39,703 nucleotides of DNA from a virus: positions 1 through 39,703 of IMG/VR virus record IMGVR_UViG_3300042465_003836; one strand, given 5' to 3'. The notes beneath the pieces are model-generated. The model saw only the letters and a list, made by a program, of their open reading frames with translations. It had not been told where the DNA came from and made no database searches. The number at the start of each line of letters is the position of its first letter. Position 1 is the first letter of the stretch. Of this stretch, positions 14,360 to 22,890 are shown piece after piece. The translations under genes were made by a program, and so were the position numbers.

Positions 14360-14692
14360 ATGAGCGTACCTCCGAACATGATGGGCGCAGGCCCCGCGAT
14401 GATGGCTCCTCCCGCGCCGATGCCTCCGGCTCCTAGCGGGTTTGTTCCTCCGGCTGCTGCTGCTCTGCCTGGTATGGCGCAGCTCGCTGAGGCTCAGTCT
14501 GCTCAGATGATGCAGATTCAGGATGAGATGAATAAGCAGATTATGATGCTTATTGCTTCGCTTCCTACGCCGAATCCGGCTGGTGAGGCTGCTGTTAGTG
14601 CGCCGCTTACGCCGATGATGAGTGGTGCGGATACTAGTAATGCTGCTCCTATGGGCGATATGCCAATGGGTGGCGGTACTGGTGCCTACTAA
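14360..14692 (+). CDS. Met/Pro/Ala-rich protein, 110 aa
   Basis: Low-complexity Met, Pro, Ala and Gly at both ends (APPAPMPPAPSGFVPPAAAA; MGDMPMGGG) flank a helix of about 35 residues with Gln/Met spacing (AEAQSAQMMQIQDEMNKQIM). It may be a flexible virion linker. Its last 11 bases overlap the next gene. Confidence 0.6.
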   Translation: MSVPPNMMGAGPAMMAPPAPMPPAPSGFVPPAAAALPGMAQLAEAQSAQMMQIQDEMNKQIMMLIASLPTPNPAGEAAVSAPLTPMMSGADTSNAAPMGDMPMGGGTGAY

Positions 14693-14963
14693 TAATTTTG
14701 CTTCGAGCGAAGCGAGTATTCTTTCGCCGTACACTCGCGCGGTAGCGATTACCCCGAGTGATACGACGGATCTTGATGAGATTCCGCGAGCATTGAATAT
14801 TCACAAGGGAACTGGTGGTTCGACTACGGATATTCGTGTTCTCTTGTGGGGCGATGCCAACCCGGTGACGTTTACGTTCCAGGTTGGTTTTGTGGTGCCG
14901 CTTCGCGCTCGTCGCGTGTATGCGACTGGTACGGACGCTACTCGTATCATCGCCCTCTACTGA
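14682..14963 (+). CDS. Spike-base-like structural protein, 93 aa
   Basis: GTG 14682 (MPTNNFASSEASI) is chosen because protein similarity begins here. RAVAITPSDTTDLDEIPRAL followed by VTFTFQVGFVVPLRARRVYA and TDATRIIALY is the pattern of small phage and gene-transfer-agent spike-base proteins (RCAP_rcc01079-type, from memory). A small beta-rich trimerising component of fibre or spike is likely. Confidence 0.6.
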   Translation: MPTNNFASSEASILSPYTRAVAITPSDTTDLDEIPRALNIHKGTGGSTTDIRVLLWGDANPVTFTFQVGFVVPLRARRVYATGTDATRIIALY

Positions 14964-14969
14964 TACACT
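14964..14969 (+). promoter_or_regulatory. -10 element, leaderless late start
   Basis: TACACT ends 6 bases before GTG 14976; no Shine-Dalgarno sequence. Confidence 0.6.
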
Positions 14970-14975
14970 ATCCGC

Positions 14976-15656
14976 GTGCCGTACATCGCTCCAACTCCCA
15001 GTACCGTAGCTCCTGGCGATACGTTTCCAGCTACGGCGTATAACATTCTTAGTGCGGATATTGCGGATCACGAAACGCGGATTAAGACGGGCGTTGAGTC
15101 GTATACGACGGCTCAGAAGACTGCGTTGACTGGTGTTTCGACGGGTACTTTGATTTACGACTCAACCCTTAACCAGTTGCAGATTTGGAATGGGTCGGCG
15201 TGGCTTAGGTTTGTGAACTCTAGCCCATCGGCGTATATCCAGCGCACAACTTCGTATAGTTACACTGTTTCAAATACCGCTATTACGTATGAGTCGGCTC
15301 TTTACGACACCAATTCCATGTGGTCGGCGGGAACGCCAACTACTTTGACTATTAAAACTGCTGGCGTATATCTTGTGTCTTTCAAGAGCACACTTAGCAT
15401 GACGACTGTGACAAATCCTGTTCCTGCAATTCTTTTGAATAATACCGCCGGATGGGGGTTTTCTCCGGTTAATGTTGGTGGAGGAGCGGCGTATGGAGTT
15501 TTTTCTGCGGTTATCCCGTGCGCTGTTAATGATCAGATTACGACCCAATGGCAGTGGAGTGCAATTACTGGTTCGGGACAAATTACTGGTTCTTCTTCAA
15601 TTCAGTCGTATCTTCATACAAGTCTTTCGGCAACAATGATTGCTAGGACTACATAG
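14976..15656 (+). CDS. Fibre-like protein with C1q-like end
   Basis: 226 residues. The N terminus (PYIAPTPSTVAPGDTFPATA) and DHETRI are typical of virion-anchoring fibre starts. LIYDSTLNQLQIWNGSAWLRF is a short beta motif seen again in the 25607 fibre. The C-terminal 140 residues (TLTIKTAGVYLVSFKSTLSM) read like a C1q/TNF jelly roll, a common receptor- or sugar-binding fold. It lies upstream of the portal, away from the main tail genes. Confidence 0.6.
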   Translation: MPYIAPTPSTVAPGDTFPATAYNILSADIADHETRIKTGVESYTTAQKTALTGVSTGTLIYDSTLNQLQIWNGSAWLRFVNSSPSAYIQRTTSYSYTVSNTAITYESALYDTNSMWSAGTPTTLTIKTAGVYLVSFKSTLSMTTVTNPVPAILLNNTAGWGFSPVNVGGGAAYGVFSAVIPCAVNDQITTQWQWSAITGSGQITGSSSIQSYLHTSLSATMIARTT

Positions 15657-16351
15657 TGCCTTACACTCGACCCTACAGCGGTGGCTTCGTAGACTTCCCC
15701 GCCACCACAACGCCTATCAACGCCACTGCGCTGAATACGATGGATCTTGGTATCAAGTCTGCCAACGATCAGATCCAGACATTTACAAACGAAGCTGCTC
15801 GCGACGCAGCAATTACATCTCCTTTTGAGGGGCAGATTGCGTACCTGACGGCACCTACTATTCCTGCCGCTACTGGGTCTGTAACAAGCATCCCTACTGG
15901 TGTTAATACGATTTACAACGGTTCGGTTTGGGTTTGCGTGACTGACGTTGCTTCTACGTCTGTGACAAGCACAACTGCCGCTATGACTACATCGTATGCA
16001 GCGGCGTGGACAGCAGGAACGGGCGATACGGTCACTAACTCTGTAACGCTTGTTACGGGAACTACTGCGATGGTAAGTCTTGGTCTTGTGGGGCTGAACA
16101 ATAGTGCAAATAACCTTACGCTTTTTGCGGCTGCTGCTGTCAGTGGGGCGACCACGCAGGCGGCGACAGAAGTTTACGCCGTTGCCGCTTCGACACTTCT
16201 TGCCAACACAGTTGGTGGTGTGGCTGGATCTGTTTTGCTTACTGGACTTACGGCGGGAACTAATACGTTCACTCTAAACGGTGCGAACAACTCGCCGGGT
16301 GGGTCGTGGAATATTCGTCGTCGTTTCATTAGCGTTCGTGGTATTGCTTAA
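15656..16351 (+). CDS. Fibre-like structural protein, 231 aa
   Basis: GTG 15656, preceded by TAGGAC at 15644-15649 (6-base spacer; a near-match to the leaderless -10). Its start (PYTRPYSGGFVDFPATTTPI, then ALNTMD) resembles the gene before it, and NTIYNGSVWVCV matches the shared beta motif. The rest is Thr/Ala/Val-rich beta sequence. The two genes look like distant paralogs. Confidence 0.6.
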   Translation: MPYTRPYSGGFVDFPATTTPINATALNTMDLGIKSANDQIQTFTNEAARDAAITSPFEGQIAYLTAPTIPAATGSVTSIPTGVNTIYNGSVWVCVTDVASTSVTSTTAAMTTSYAAAWTAGTGDTVTNSVTLVTGTTAMVSLGLVGLNNSANNLTLFAAAAVSGATTQAATEVYAVAASTLLANTVGGVAGSVLLTGLTAGTNTFTLNGANNSPGGSWNIRRRFISVRGIA

Positions 16352-16354
16352 TCA

Positions 16355-18061
16355 ATGATTGAATCCTCCGACCAGAAGAAACTCTTAGACCGATTCCAGA
16401 AGTGCTGGCAACAGTCTGACCAGAAGCACCGGCAGAATCGAGAGTTCTACAAGAAGTGCGACGATGGTTACAACGCAATCATCAAGCCATCCAACAGTGA
16501 ATGGCAAAGTGACCTGCACCCGCCCTACGCACTCCAAATCATTGACATCATTGAGTCCAATATCGTGGATGATGATCCTGATGTGCGCGTAATCGCAGCT
16601 CAGCCGCAGTACGAAGATGGCGCTGAAATGCTGACGCACATTCTGAAGCAGCAGCGATACAAGGATAACTTTGGTGAGAAGTACGCACTGTTTGTAAAGC
16701 AGGCTCTGATTCGTGGCATTAGCGTGGCGAAGATCCCGTGGCTAGAAGAATGGCGCAAGGTACCGACCCCGAACTACAAGCCTGACCCGCTCGGGATGCG
16801 CAAGCCGTACGAAACAGTGCCGCATCGCCAGCAGCCAGGCTTTGTCAACGTGGACGTAAACCACTTCTTGTGGGACTCCAACGCCACCAGCCTTGATGAT
16901 GCTGAGTACGTGTTCTTTCGCACGTACGAATCAAAGCGGAGTCTTGAAGCGTCGGGTGTGTACGAGAATCTTGACAAGATCGTTGAGATGACGACGACAA
17001 TTTCTCCCGACGACAAGGAGCGTCGTAATCGAGTTGAGGTTGTGGAGTGGTGGTGGCGTGACGGCAACATGATGCGCCTTACCGTTGTCGCCAACCGCAA
17101 CACGATCATCCGTGATTGTGCCAGCCCGTTCTGGCACGGCGAGTTTCCTTTCACCGTCGCAAACATCATGCCGACTCCGTTCGCTTTTCGTGGCAAGAGC
17201 ATCGTTGAGATCATTAGTGATCTTCAGATTGCGCTGTGGGAGCTTCAGAATCAGCGCATTGACAACTCTAAGTTCATGGCGAACGCCGCAATGTTCGTTG
17301 ATCCGAACACGGAGCAGCAAGACATTCGCTTGTATCCTGGCGCTGTCATTCCGTTGCGCCCGGATCAGGTGCAAGCGTTCCAGCCGAATATCAGCATTCT
17401 TCAGCCCAGTGTTCAGGCTGAGGAAATGCTGAAGGGTGATCTTCAGAACATCACGGGCGCAGTTGGCTATCTGAGTGGCGCGTCCAATACGCAGATTGAC
17501 CAGACCACCGCAACTGGCATCTCTGTCATCAGCAACATGGCAGCCAAGCGCATCATCAGGATGAAGCAGCAGATCATGTACGCGATGCGTCGAGCAGGCG
17601 AACAGCAGATCGCGCTTAATCAGCAGCTCCTTCCCGGCCCGGTCGCGGTGCGTATTGATCGTGAGGCTGAGAATGATTGGAAGCTCGTGTCGCCTACGGA
17701 TATTCAGGGTCAGTACGATTATCGTGTTGAGGATGCGAATGAGAGTTTGATGCGGCAGGAGCGTCGTGCTGAGGCTCTTGCGTTTGCGAATTGGTTTGGG
17801 CAGAACTACATGCTTCTTATGCAGAGTGGCGTTACTCCGAATATGCGTCGAGTCGCAGAGGATGTGATTCAAGCGTTTGATGAAGATCCGAAGGAGTATC
17901 TTGGTAACGCCGAGCAGGTGCAGAACCCGCCTTTGGTCGGAGGGCCGGGTCAGTCACAGCCGGAACCGACAACCCCAATGGGCGCAGCGCCTGGGACTCC
18001 TAGCATTCCGCCGGAGATTCTTGCTGCTCTCGGGGCCGGTTCCGGCCAACCAATCCAGTAA
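16355..18061 (+). CDS. Portal protein
   Basis: 568 residues. The sequence (HPPYALQIIDIIESNIVDDD, GEFPFTVANIMPTPFAFRGK, SIVEIISDLQIALWELQNQR, then TATGISVISNMAAKRI) follows the portal pattern of short-tailed and related phages. Twelve copies would form the ring at one capsid vertex through which DNA passes and onto which the tail docks. A Pro/Gly-rich tail ends it. The ATG is 4 bases after the previous stop; TATTGC lies 7 bases upstream. Scaffold and capsid genes follow, as expected. Confidence 0.9.
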   Translation: MIESSDQKKLLDRFQKCWQQSDQKHRQNREFYKKCDDGYNAIIKPSNSEWQSDLHPPYALQIIDIIESNIVDDDPDVRVIAAQPQYEDGAEMLTHILKQQRYKDNFGEKYALFVKQALIRGISVAKIPWLEEWRKVPTPNYKPDPLGMRKPYETVPHRQQPGFVNVDVNHFLWDSNATSLDDAEYVFFRTYESKRSLEASGVYENLDKIVEMTTTISPDDKERRNRVEVVEWWWRDGNMMRLTVVANRNTIIRDCASPFWHGEFPFTVANIMPTPFAFRGKSIVEIISDLQIALWELQNQRIDNSKFMANAAMFVDPNTEQQDIRLYPGAVIPLRPDQVQAFQPNISILQPSVQAEEMLKGDLQNITGAVGYLSGASNTQIDQTTATGISVISNMAAKRIIRMKQQIMYAMRRAGEQQIALNQQLLPGPVAVRIDREAENDWKLVSPTDIQGQYDYRVEDANESLMRQERRAEALAFANWFGQNYMLLMQSGVTPNMRRVAEDVIQAFDEDPKEYLGNAEQVQNPPLVGGPGQSQPEPTTPMGAAPGTPSIPPEILAALGAGSGQPIQ

Positions 18062-18095
18062 TTCCGACTAACCGACTATCCGACCGGAGGACAAG

Positions 18096-18974
18096 ATGAG
18101 CGAGTTTGAAGAGACTACTGACGAGCGCGACCCGATTGCAGACGCGATTCTGCATGGTGGCGTTCAGCAGTCTGAGCCTGTTGAGAGTGGCGCTGATACG
18201 CCTGTTGAGCAGAGCGCGCCTGAAGAGTTGATTCTTGGCAAGTTCAAGAGCGTTGATGACGTTGTTGAAGCCTATAAGAATCTTGAGTCGCACAACACGC
18301 AGACGAACCAGCGCCTGTCCGAACTCGAAGCACTGCTGATGCAGGATGATGAGGAAGAGGACGCGGTTCAGCCGTGGGGCATGACGTTCAATGGCGAGCC
18401 TGAGAATGAGGAACAGCTCATTGGTTGGGCTGAGCGTGACGCTGGCGCTGCCGCACAGTGGGCGATGGCGAACGCGAATCGCATCCCGTCTGAGACAGTG
18501 AACTCCTTGTGGGAGCATTGGTTTGAGACTAAGCCTGCTGAGGCGAATGCGTGGTATGTGCAGCAGCAGACGCAGCAGATTCGTCAGCAGTACGAGAACG
18601 AGCTGGCTACGTTGCGCGAGCAGATCACTCCGCTTCGTGATCAGCAGACGCAGACGCTGTTTGAGTCTAGCCTTGAGTCGCTTGAGTCGCAGATCCCTGA
18701 TCTTGCCGACTACTCGGAGAAGATCCAGGCGTACATTGACAACATTCCCGTTGACCAGCTTCATCTAGCATTCTTCCCACAGGGCATGGATACGCCGGAG
18801 AAGATTCAGAATGGCGTAAAGAGCCTGTATGCGATTGTTCGTATGCAGGAGCAGCCCGTTCAGCAGCAGGCAGTTGAGCAGCCGAGCGCGTTTACGCAGT
18901 CGCGTCAGGGCGTGGCTGACACTGGCCCGGTGGATTATGCTGCTAAGATCAATGCTGCAATCCTGAATGGATAG
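18096..18974 (+). CDS. Capsid scaffolding protein
   Basis: 292 residues, very acidic, with Gln-rich coiled-coil stretches (QQQTQQIRQQYENELATLRE) and a short C-terminal helix (YAAKINAAILNG). Composition, size and position between portal and major capsid protein identify an internal scaffold; the family assignment rests on that rather than on a catalytic motif. GGAGG lies 8 bases before ATG 18096. Confidence 0.82.
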   Translation: MSEFEETTDERDPIADAILHGGVQQSEPVESGADTPVEQSAPEELILGKFKSVDDVVEAYKNLESHNTQTNQRLSELEALLMQDDEEEDAVQPWGMTFNGEPENEEQLIGWAERDAGAAAQWAMANANRIPSETVNSLWEHWFETKPAEANAWYVQQQTQQIRQQYENELATLREQITPLRDQQTQTLFESSLESLESQIPDLADYSEKIQAYIDNIPVDQLHLAFFPQGMDTPEKIQNGVKSLYAIVRMQEQPVQQQAVEQPSAFTQSRQGVADTGPVDYAAKINAAILNG

Positions 18975-19059
18975 CAGTTCTGACCATGTGTGGCCCAACC
19001 CGACCGTTGGACAACCGCAGAATCCCGTAAACCTCTCTACACAGGAGAAAACTTAGGCT

Positions 19060-20217
19060 ATGCCTACTATCCTCACTGGGGTCGTTGACGACGCGGACAT
19101 TCTGTCGAACCAGCGCGTCGTTGATATGTCCCCCACCATCGCGCAGCTTGAGCCGGACGAGGCTCCGCTGACGACGATGCTTCAGAAGATCGGCAAGCGC
19201 GCAGCTTACTCGCAGAAGGTCGAGTGGCTGAGCGACGAGCTGATGCCGCGCCTCACGACGCTTGCTGCGTCTGCGGCTTCTGGCGACACGAACATCTCGG
19301 TCGCTACCGGCACGGGTGGTTACTTCCGTCCGAACGACGTTGTGCGCTTCGCCTCCACGGGCGAGAACGCTGTCGTTTCGGCTACGGCTGCTAACGCCAT
19401 CACCGTCACGCGCGCTCTTGGCGGAGTCACTGCTCTCTCGGCTGCGAGCGGCATTGACCTCGTGAAGATCGGCAACGCGGCTGCTGAGGGCGCGACCCTC
19501 GGTACCCTCGTGCAGACGAAGAAGGTTGCTAACTACAACTACGCGCAGATCCAGCGTGATCCGTTCGGCTTTACGAACACGCTGGTCGCGTCGAAGCTGT
19601 ATGGCGGCCCGGAGCCTGCTAACGAGGCGAAGAAGAAGCTGATTGAGCATAAGCGTCAGCTTGAGAACTCGCTGTTCTGGGGCGTTCGCGACCTGAACAC
19701 GAGCGGTAGTGCCCCGATTGGTTACGTCGGTGGTATCTACCAGTACGTCACCTCGAACCTCACGACCGGCGTTGGCACGCTGACGGAGAGCGTTTTTGAA
19801 ACGTTCCTCCGCAAGGCGTTCCGCTATGGCTCGCAGAACAAGGTCATGTTCTGCTCGCCGCTCGTCGCGTCGGCTCTGTCCTCGTTCCCGCAGGGCAAGC
19901 TCGCTCCCCCGGCTCCGAGCATTGACACGTACGGCGTGTCGCTGAAGGAGTACCAGAGCGCGTCGGGTGCGAAGGTGCAGATCATGGTGAAGCGCGACTG
20001 GTACGACTTCCAGTCCACCGCTAACCAGTACGGCGGCATCGGCGTGGTCGTGGACATGGAGGACGTGACGATGCGTCCTCTGCGCGACACGGTGCTGAAG
20101 CCGGATCGTCAGGCCAACGATGAGGACTCCGTGAAGCAGGAGTACCTCACCGAGTGGTCGTTCGAGCTTGGTAGCGAGAAGAAGCACGCTATCATCTCGG
20201 GCATCACCGGCTACTAA
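19060..20217 (+). CDS. Major capsid protein (DUF5309/SU10-type)
   Basis: 385 residues. The opening (DMSPTIAQLEPDEAPLTTML) and the KVEWLSDELMPRLTTLA stretch match the DUF5309 family of HK97-fold capsid proteins. The middle (GDTNISVATGTGGYFRPNDV) looks like an inserted beta domain. Codons here are more C-rich than in neighbouring late genes, consistent with high expression. CAGGAGA precedes the ATG. A perfect 14-bp hairpin follows the gene. Confidence 0.88.
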   Translation: MPTILTGVVDDADILSNQRVVDMSPTIAQLEPDEAPLTTMLQKIGKRAAYSQKVEWLSDELMPRLTTLAASAASGDTNISVATGTGGYFRPNDVVRFASTGENAVVSATAANAITVTRALGGVTALSAASGIDLVKIGNAAAEGATLGTLVQTKKVANYNYAQIQRDPFGFTNTLVASKLYGGPEPANEAKKKLIEHKRQLENSLFWGVRDLNTSGSAPIGYVGGIYQYVTSNLTTGVGTLTESVFETFLRKAFRYGSQNKVMFCSPLVASALSSFPQGKLAPPAPSIDTYGVSLKEYQSASGAKVQIMVKRDWYDFQSTANQYGGIGVVVDMEDVTMRPLRDTVLKPDRQANDEDSVKQEYLTEWSFELGSEKKHAIISGITGY

Positions 20218-20228
20218 GCCAACCCAAT

Positions 20229-20266
20229 CTAGGAGGGGAGTCCCGTGGTGGTGACTCCCCTCCTAG
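20229..20266 (+). terminator. Perfect 14-bp hairpin after capsid gene
   Basis: CTAGGAGGGGAGTC pairs perfectly with GACTCCCCTCCTAG around a 10-base loop. The following bases (TCCAACTCTTCTAC) are only moderately T-rich, so it could be a leaky terminator or a mRNA-stabilising hairpin that sets high capsid expression relative to downstream genes. Confidence 0.7.
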
Positions 20267-20297
20267 TCCAACTCTTCTACCGACCAGGAGAAACCTA

Positions 20298-20942
20298 ATG
20301 CGTTTTGTCAGTCGCCACGCTAATTACACGTTTATTGCTCGTCCCGATAAGGTTCAGATGGTTCTGACGACTAATGGGACGATGACTCCGCAGACTGTTG
20401 TGGCGGCGATTCAGTGTGATTTTCAGCATGGTCTTGTGCGTCCTGAGGAGGCTGAGATGGCTAAGCAGCATTGGCTTGGCTTTGGTCGCCGCGAGGATGG
20501 CACGGCTATTGCGTATGGCGCTACGCCTACGACGGTCGTTGGTGTGGTGAATGGTCAGGCGCATGATGGTTGGAATCCTGACCTGATGTTCAGCGTGTTT
20601 GATACGGACACGATCCCGAATGAGGAGGATCGAACGTATACGGAGAAGCGCCTTGTGGAGGATGCCAGCAATGGTAATCACTACATTCAGGTGACGGGTA
20701 AGAAGCTTGATCCGCCGTGGCCGACGTACGAGCAGATGCAGGGCAAGAAGGGTCAGCCGACGAGTGCGCTGATTTGCAACATGATTCGCGAGGGCGGGTA
20801 CGATCCTGATTATGTGATCGCGTACGAGCTTCAGCGTGAGCGTCCTCGGTACGACATTCCGAAGGCGATTGAGGCGTTGAAGGTGGAGCTGGCGGCTGAG
20901 GCTGCTGAGAATGCTTCGCTTCAGCGCGAGATTCCCGCTTAG
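20298..20942 (+). CDS. Hypothetical protein, 214 aa
   Basis: ATG 20298 follows CAGGAGAAA. The N-terminal half is beta-like (YTFIARPDKVQMVLTTNGTM), the middle mentions a possible substrate-like loop, and the C terminus is a helical Glu/Ala stretch (IEALKVELAAEAAENASL). Immediately downstream of the capsid protein, so a head component or decoration protein is possible; I recognise no family. Confidence 0.65.
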   Translation: MRFVSRHANYTFIARPDKVQMVLTTNGTMTPQTVVAAIQCDFQHGLVRPEEAEMAKQHWLGFGRREDGTAIAYGATPTTVVGVVNGQAHDGWNPDLMFSVFDTDTIPNEEDRTYTEKRLVEDASNGNHYIQVTGKKLDPPWPTYEQMQGKKGQPTSALICNMIREGGYDPDYVIAYELQRERPRYDIPKAIEALKVELAAEAAENASLQREIPA

Positions 20943-20944
20943 TT

Positions 20945-22510
20945 ATGCATCACAACATTGCCGCGTATGAGGCGGCTGTGCGTCGTCATGTGACGGTTTT
21001 GATTCCGTGGCATGGTGAGAATGAGGATCTTCTTAGAGAGACTCTTCGCTCGTTGCCTCGTGGTGTCCAGGTGATGATTGCGAAGAATGCTGGGAAGCAT
21101 GAGATGGCTACGGCGTTGAATGGTGCGCTGAGCATGGTGAAGACGAAGTACGTGTTTCTCATGGGGTCTGATGATGTTGTTGACTCTAAGACGTTGTGGC
21201 GTTTGTGGGAAGCCGCGATTGATTACGATGGTTCGTATCCGTGGATGCTTGGCTTTGGAGCTGATCGGTTTAGGTTTAATGCTGAGCCGTGGTCGCCGCT
21301 TCGTGTTCAGGATCAGAACATTTGTGGGATCATCATGATTAAGACGGATTGGTTGCGGCGTGTTGGTGGTTGGACTGATTCGGTGATTGAGGATTGGGAT
21401 CTTGTGTATCGCTTGGCGAAGGCGGGGTGCCGGTTGGCTCCTGCTCCGCTGGCGCGATACGGGTATCGGCAGCGCCATGATGGGTTGCATCGCTCGACGG
21501 TGCGTGAGGCTGCGCGTATGCGTATGACTTGGAGTGATCTTGCGCCGTACGAGGTTCGAGAGTCAGTGCCTGCGGTGTTTTATGAGTGGCGTATTGAGGG
21601 TACTGGGTATGTGCGGTGCGAGTTGCCTTCGCGTACGACTCGGAGTGTTGTGCGGATGAGTCTTGATTCGCGTGATTCGCATGAGGCGCGAGCGTGGGTG
21701 TATCAGTATCCGAATAGTGATGTGCAGGAGTTTTGGGATACTGGTGCGGAGCTTGGGAAGAAGCGCGTGATTGATGTGGATGACAATTACTTGTCAAGCG
21801 AGCTAGGCAATGTTGTTGGCGCGTATCACAAGAAGAATGGTGATGTGTGGGCGAGTCGCCAAGCGTCGCATAAGCGAATGGTTGAAGAAGCCGACTACAT
21901 TATTTGCGCCACGCCAGCTCTGGTTGATGTTTACTCTAAGGTGAATCCGAATGTGGTGTTGTGTGAGAACACGGTTGATCCGGCTGATTGGATCAAACCA
22001 TCATCACGCAAGAAGATTGTTGGCTGCGTGTTCAGCGCGAATCATCTTGGCGACATGCATCTCGTGGAAGATGCGATGCGGTACGCGAGCATGAATGGTG
22101 CTGAGGTTCAGATCGTTGGGCTTGACCCTGGGTGGGATTTTGCGTATACGCATATTGGGTTTACGCCTAGTGTGGCAGCGTATCGGCGCGTGTTGTCTAA
22201 GTGGACGATTGGTTTAGCGCCAGTTGTGGACAATGATGTTACTCGGTGCAAGAGTGATCTCAAGTGGCTTGAGTTCACGATGAGTGGTGCTGCTCTTGTT
22301 GCTAGTGATGCTGAGGCGTATAAGCGAGTGCCAGACGATTCGATTATCAGAATCAAGGACGCTAAGGGGTTTAGTAGTGCGGTCGCTGAGCTTCTCAGTG
22401 ACGAGACTGAACGGAAGCGTATGATTCGTCGCAGTATGTTTCATGTGAAACAGGATCGCATGGTTGGTAATGAGTCGTTGCGGAGCAGGTATACTACTGC
22501 ACTAGCATGA
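20945..22510 (+). CDS. Two-domain glycosyltransferase
   Basis: 521 residues. Residues about 15-190 are a GT2-type GT-A domain: VTVLIPWHGENEDLLRETL, nucleotide-site MGSDDVVD (D76, D77), and GGWTDSVIEDWDLVYRL. Residues about 260-520 look like the C-terminal half of a GT-B (GT4-like) enzyme: CATPALVDVY, VLCENTVDPADW, KWLEFTMSGAALVASD. It lacks a convincing ribosome-binding site. Set among head genes, it may glycosylate a virion protein or modify host surface sugars. Donor and acceptor are unknown. Confidence 0.82.
   Translation: MHHNIAAYEAAVRRHVTVLIPWHGENEDLLRETLRSLPRGVQVMIAKNAGKHEMATALNGALSMVKTKYVFLMGSDDVVDSKTLWRLWEAAIDYDGSYPWMLGFGADRFRFNAEPWSPLRVQDQNICGIIMIKTDWLRRVGGWTDSVIEDWDLVYRLAKAGCRLAPAPLARYGYRQRHDGLHRSTVREAARMRMTWSDLAPYEVRESVPAVFYEWRIEGTGYVRCELPSRTTRSVVRMSLDSRDSHEARAWVYQYPNSDVQEFWDTGAELGKKRVIDVDDNYLSSELGNVVGAYHKKNGDVWASRQASHKRMVEEADYIICATPALVDVYSKVNPNVVLCENTVDPADWIKPSSRKKIVGCVFSANHLGDMHLVEDAMRYASMNGAEVQIVGLDPGWDFAYTHIGFTPSVAAYRRVLSKWTIGLAPVVDNDVTRCKSDLKWLEFTMSGAALVASDAEAYKRVPDDSIIRIKDAKGFSSAVAELLSDETERKRMIRRSMFHVKQDRMVGNESLRSRYTTALA
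22490..22495 (+). promoter_or_regulatory. -10-like element before the 22507 gene
   Basis: TATACT ends 11 bases before ATG 22507, which would give a leader of only a few bases. Weaker fit to the leaderless rule than the other sites. Confidence 0.35.
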
Positions 22511-22890
22511 TCATTACTGAGAAGCAGTCTTGGCGTAGGCCGATTGAAGCGCACGCTGAGGAAACGTACGATTACTCGTGGGGCGAGCCTCAGCGCAGCA
22601 TCATGTGGTATCTGAAGGGCGAGCATCAGGCTGAGGATGCTGAGCGACTCTCGAAGGGTGAGGCGTGTGGCGTGTGTCTTGCGACGTTTCCCGCTCGTCC
22701 TGACATTACGAACCTCCAGGCTTGGAAGCCGTACGCGAAGGAGTGGTATCCGATGCGTACTGAGGAGGAAGTGATCAGCATGGTGTCGCGCGGCTTGTGT
22801 CCTACGTGTGCGAGTGAGGTGCGTGAGGAGATGCATGACACGATGCATCGTGGTCTTGATCCGCTCAGGCCGAAGGGCATGGACGAGTAA
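22507..22890 (+). CDS. Hypothetical zinc-finger protein, 127 aa
   Basis: ATG 22507 overlaps the glycosyltransferase stop as ATGA. GEACGVCLATFP and GLCPTCASEV provide two CXXC pairs for a zinc site. Its role among head genes is unknown. Confidence 0.7.
   Translation: MIITEKQSWRRPIEAHAEETYDYSWGEPQRSIMWYLKGEHQAEDAERLSKGEACGVCLATFPARPDITNLQAWKPYAKEWYPMRTEEEVISMVSRGLCPTCASEVREEMHDTMHRGLDPLRPKGMDE

Noticed and set aside
18949-20187. 412-residue minus-strand open frame opposite the capsid gene
   Set aside because: Shadow of the strongly supported capsid gene; no recognisable domain.
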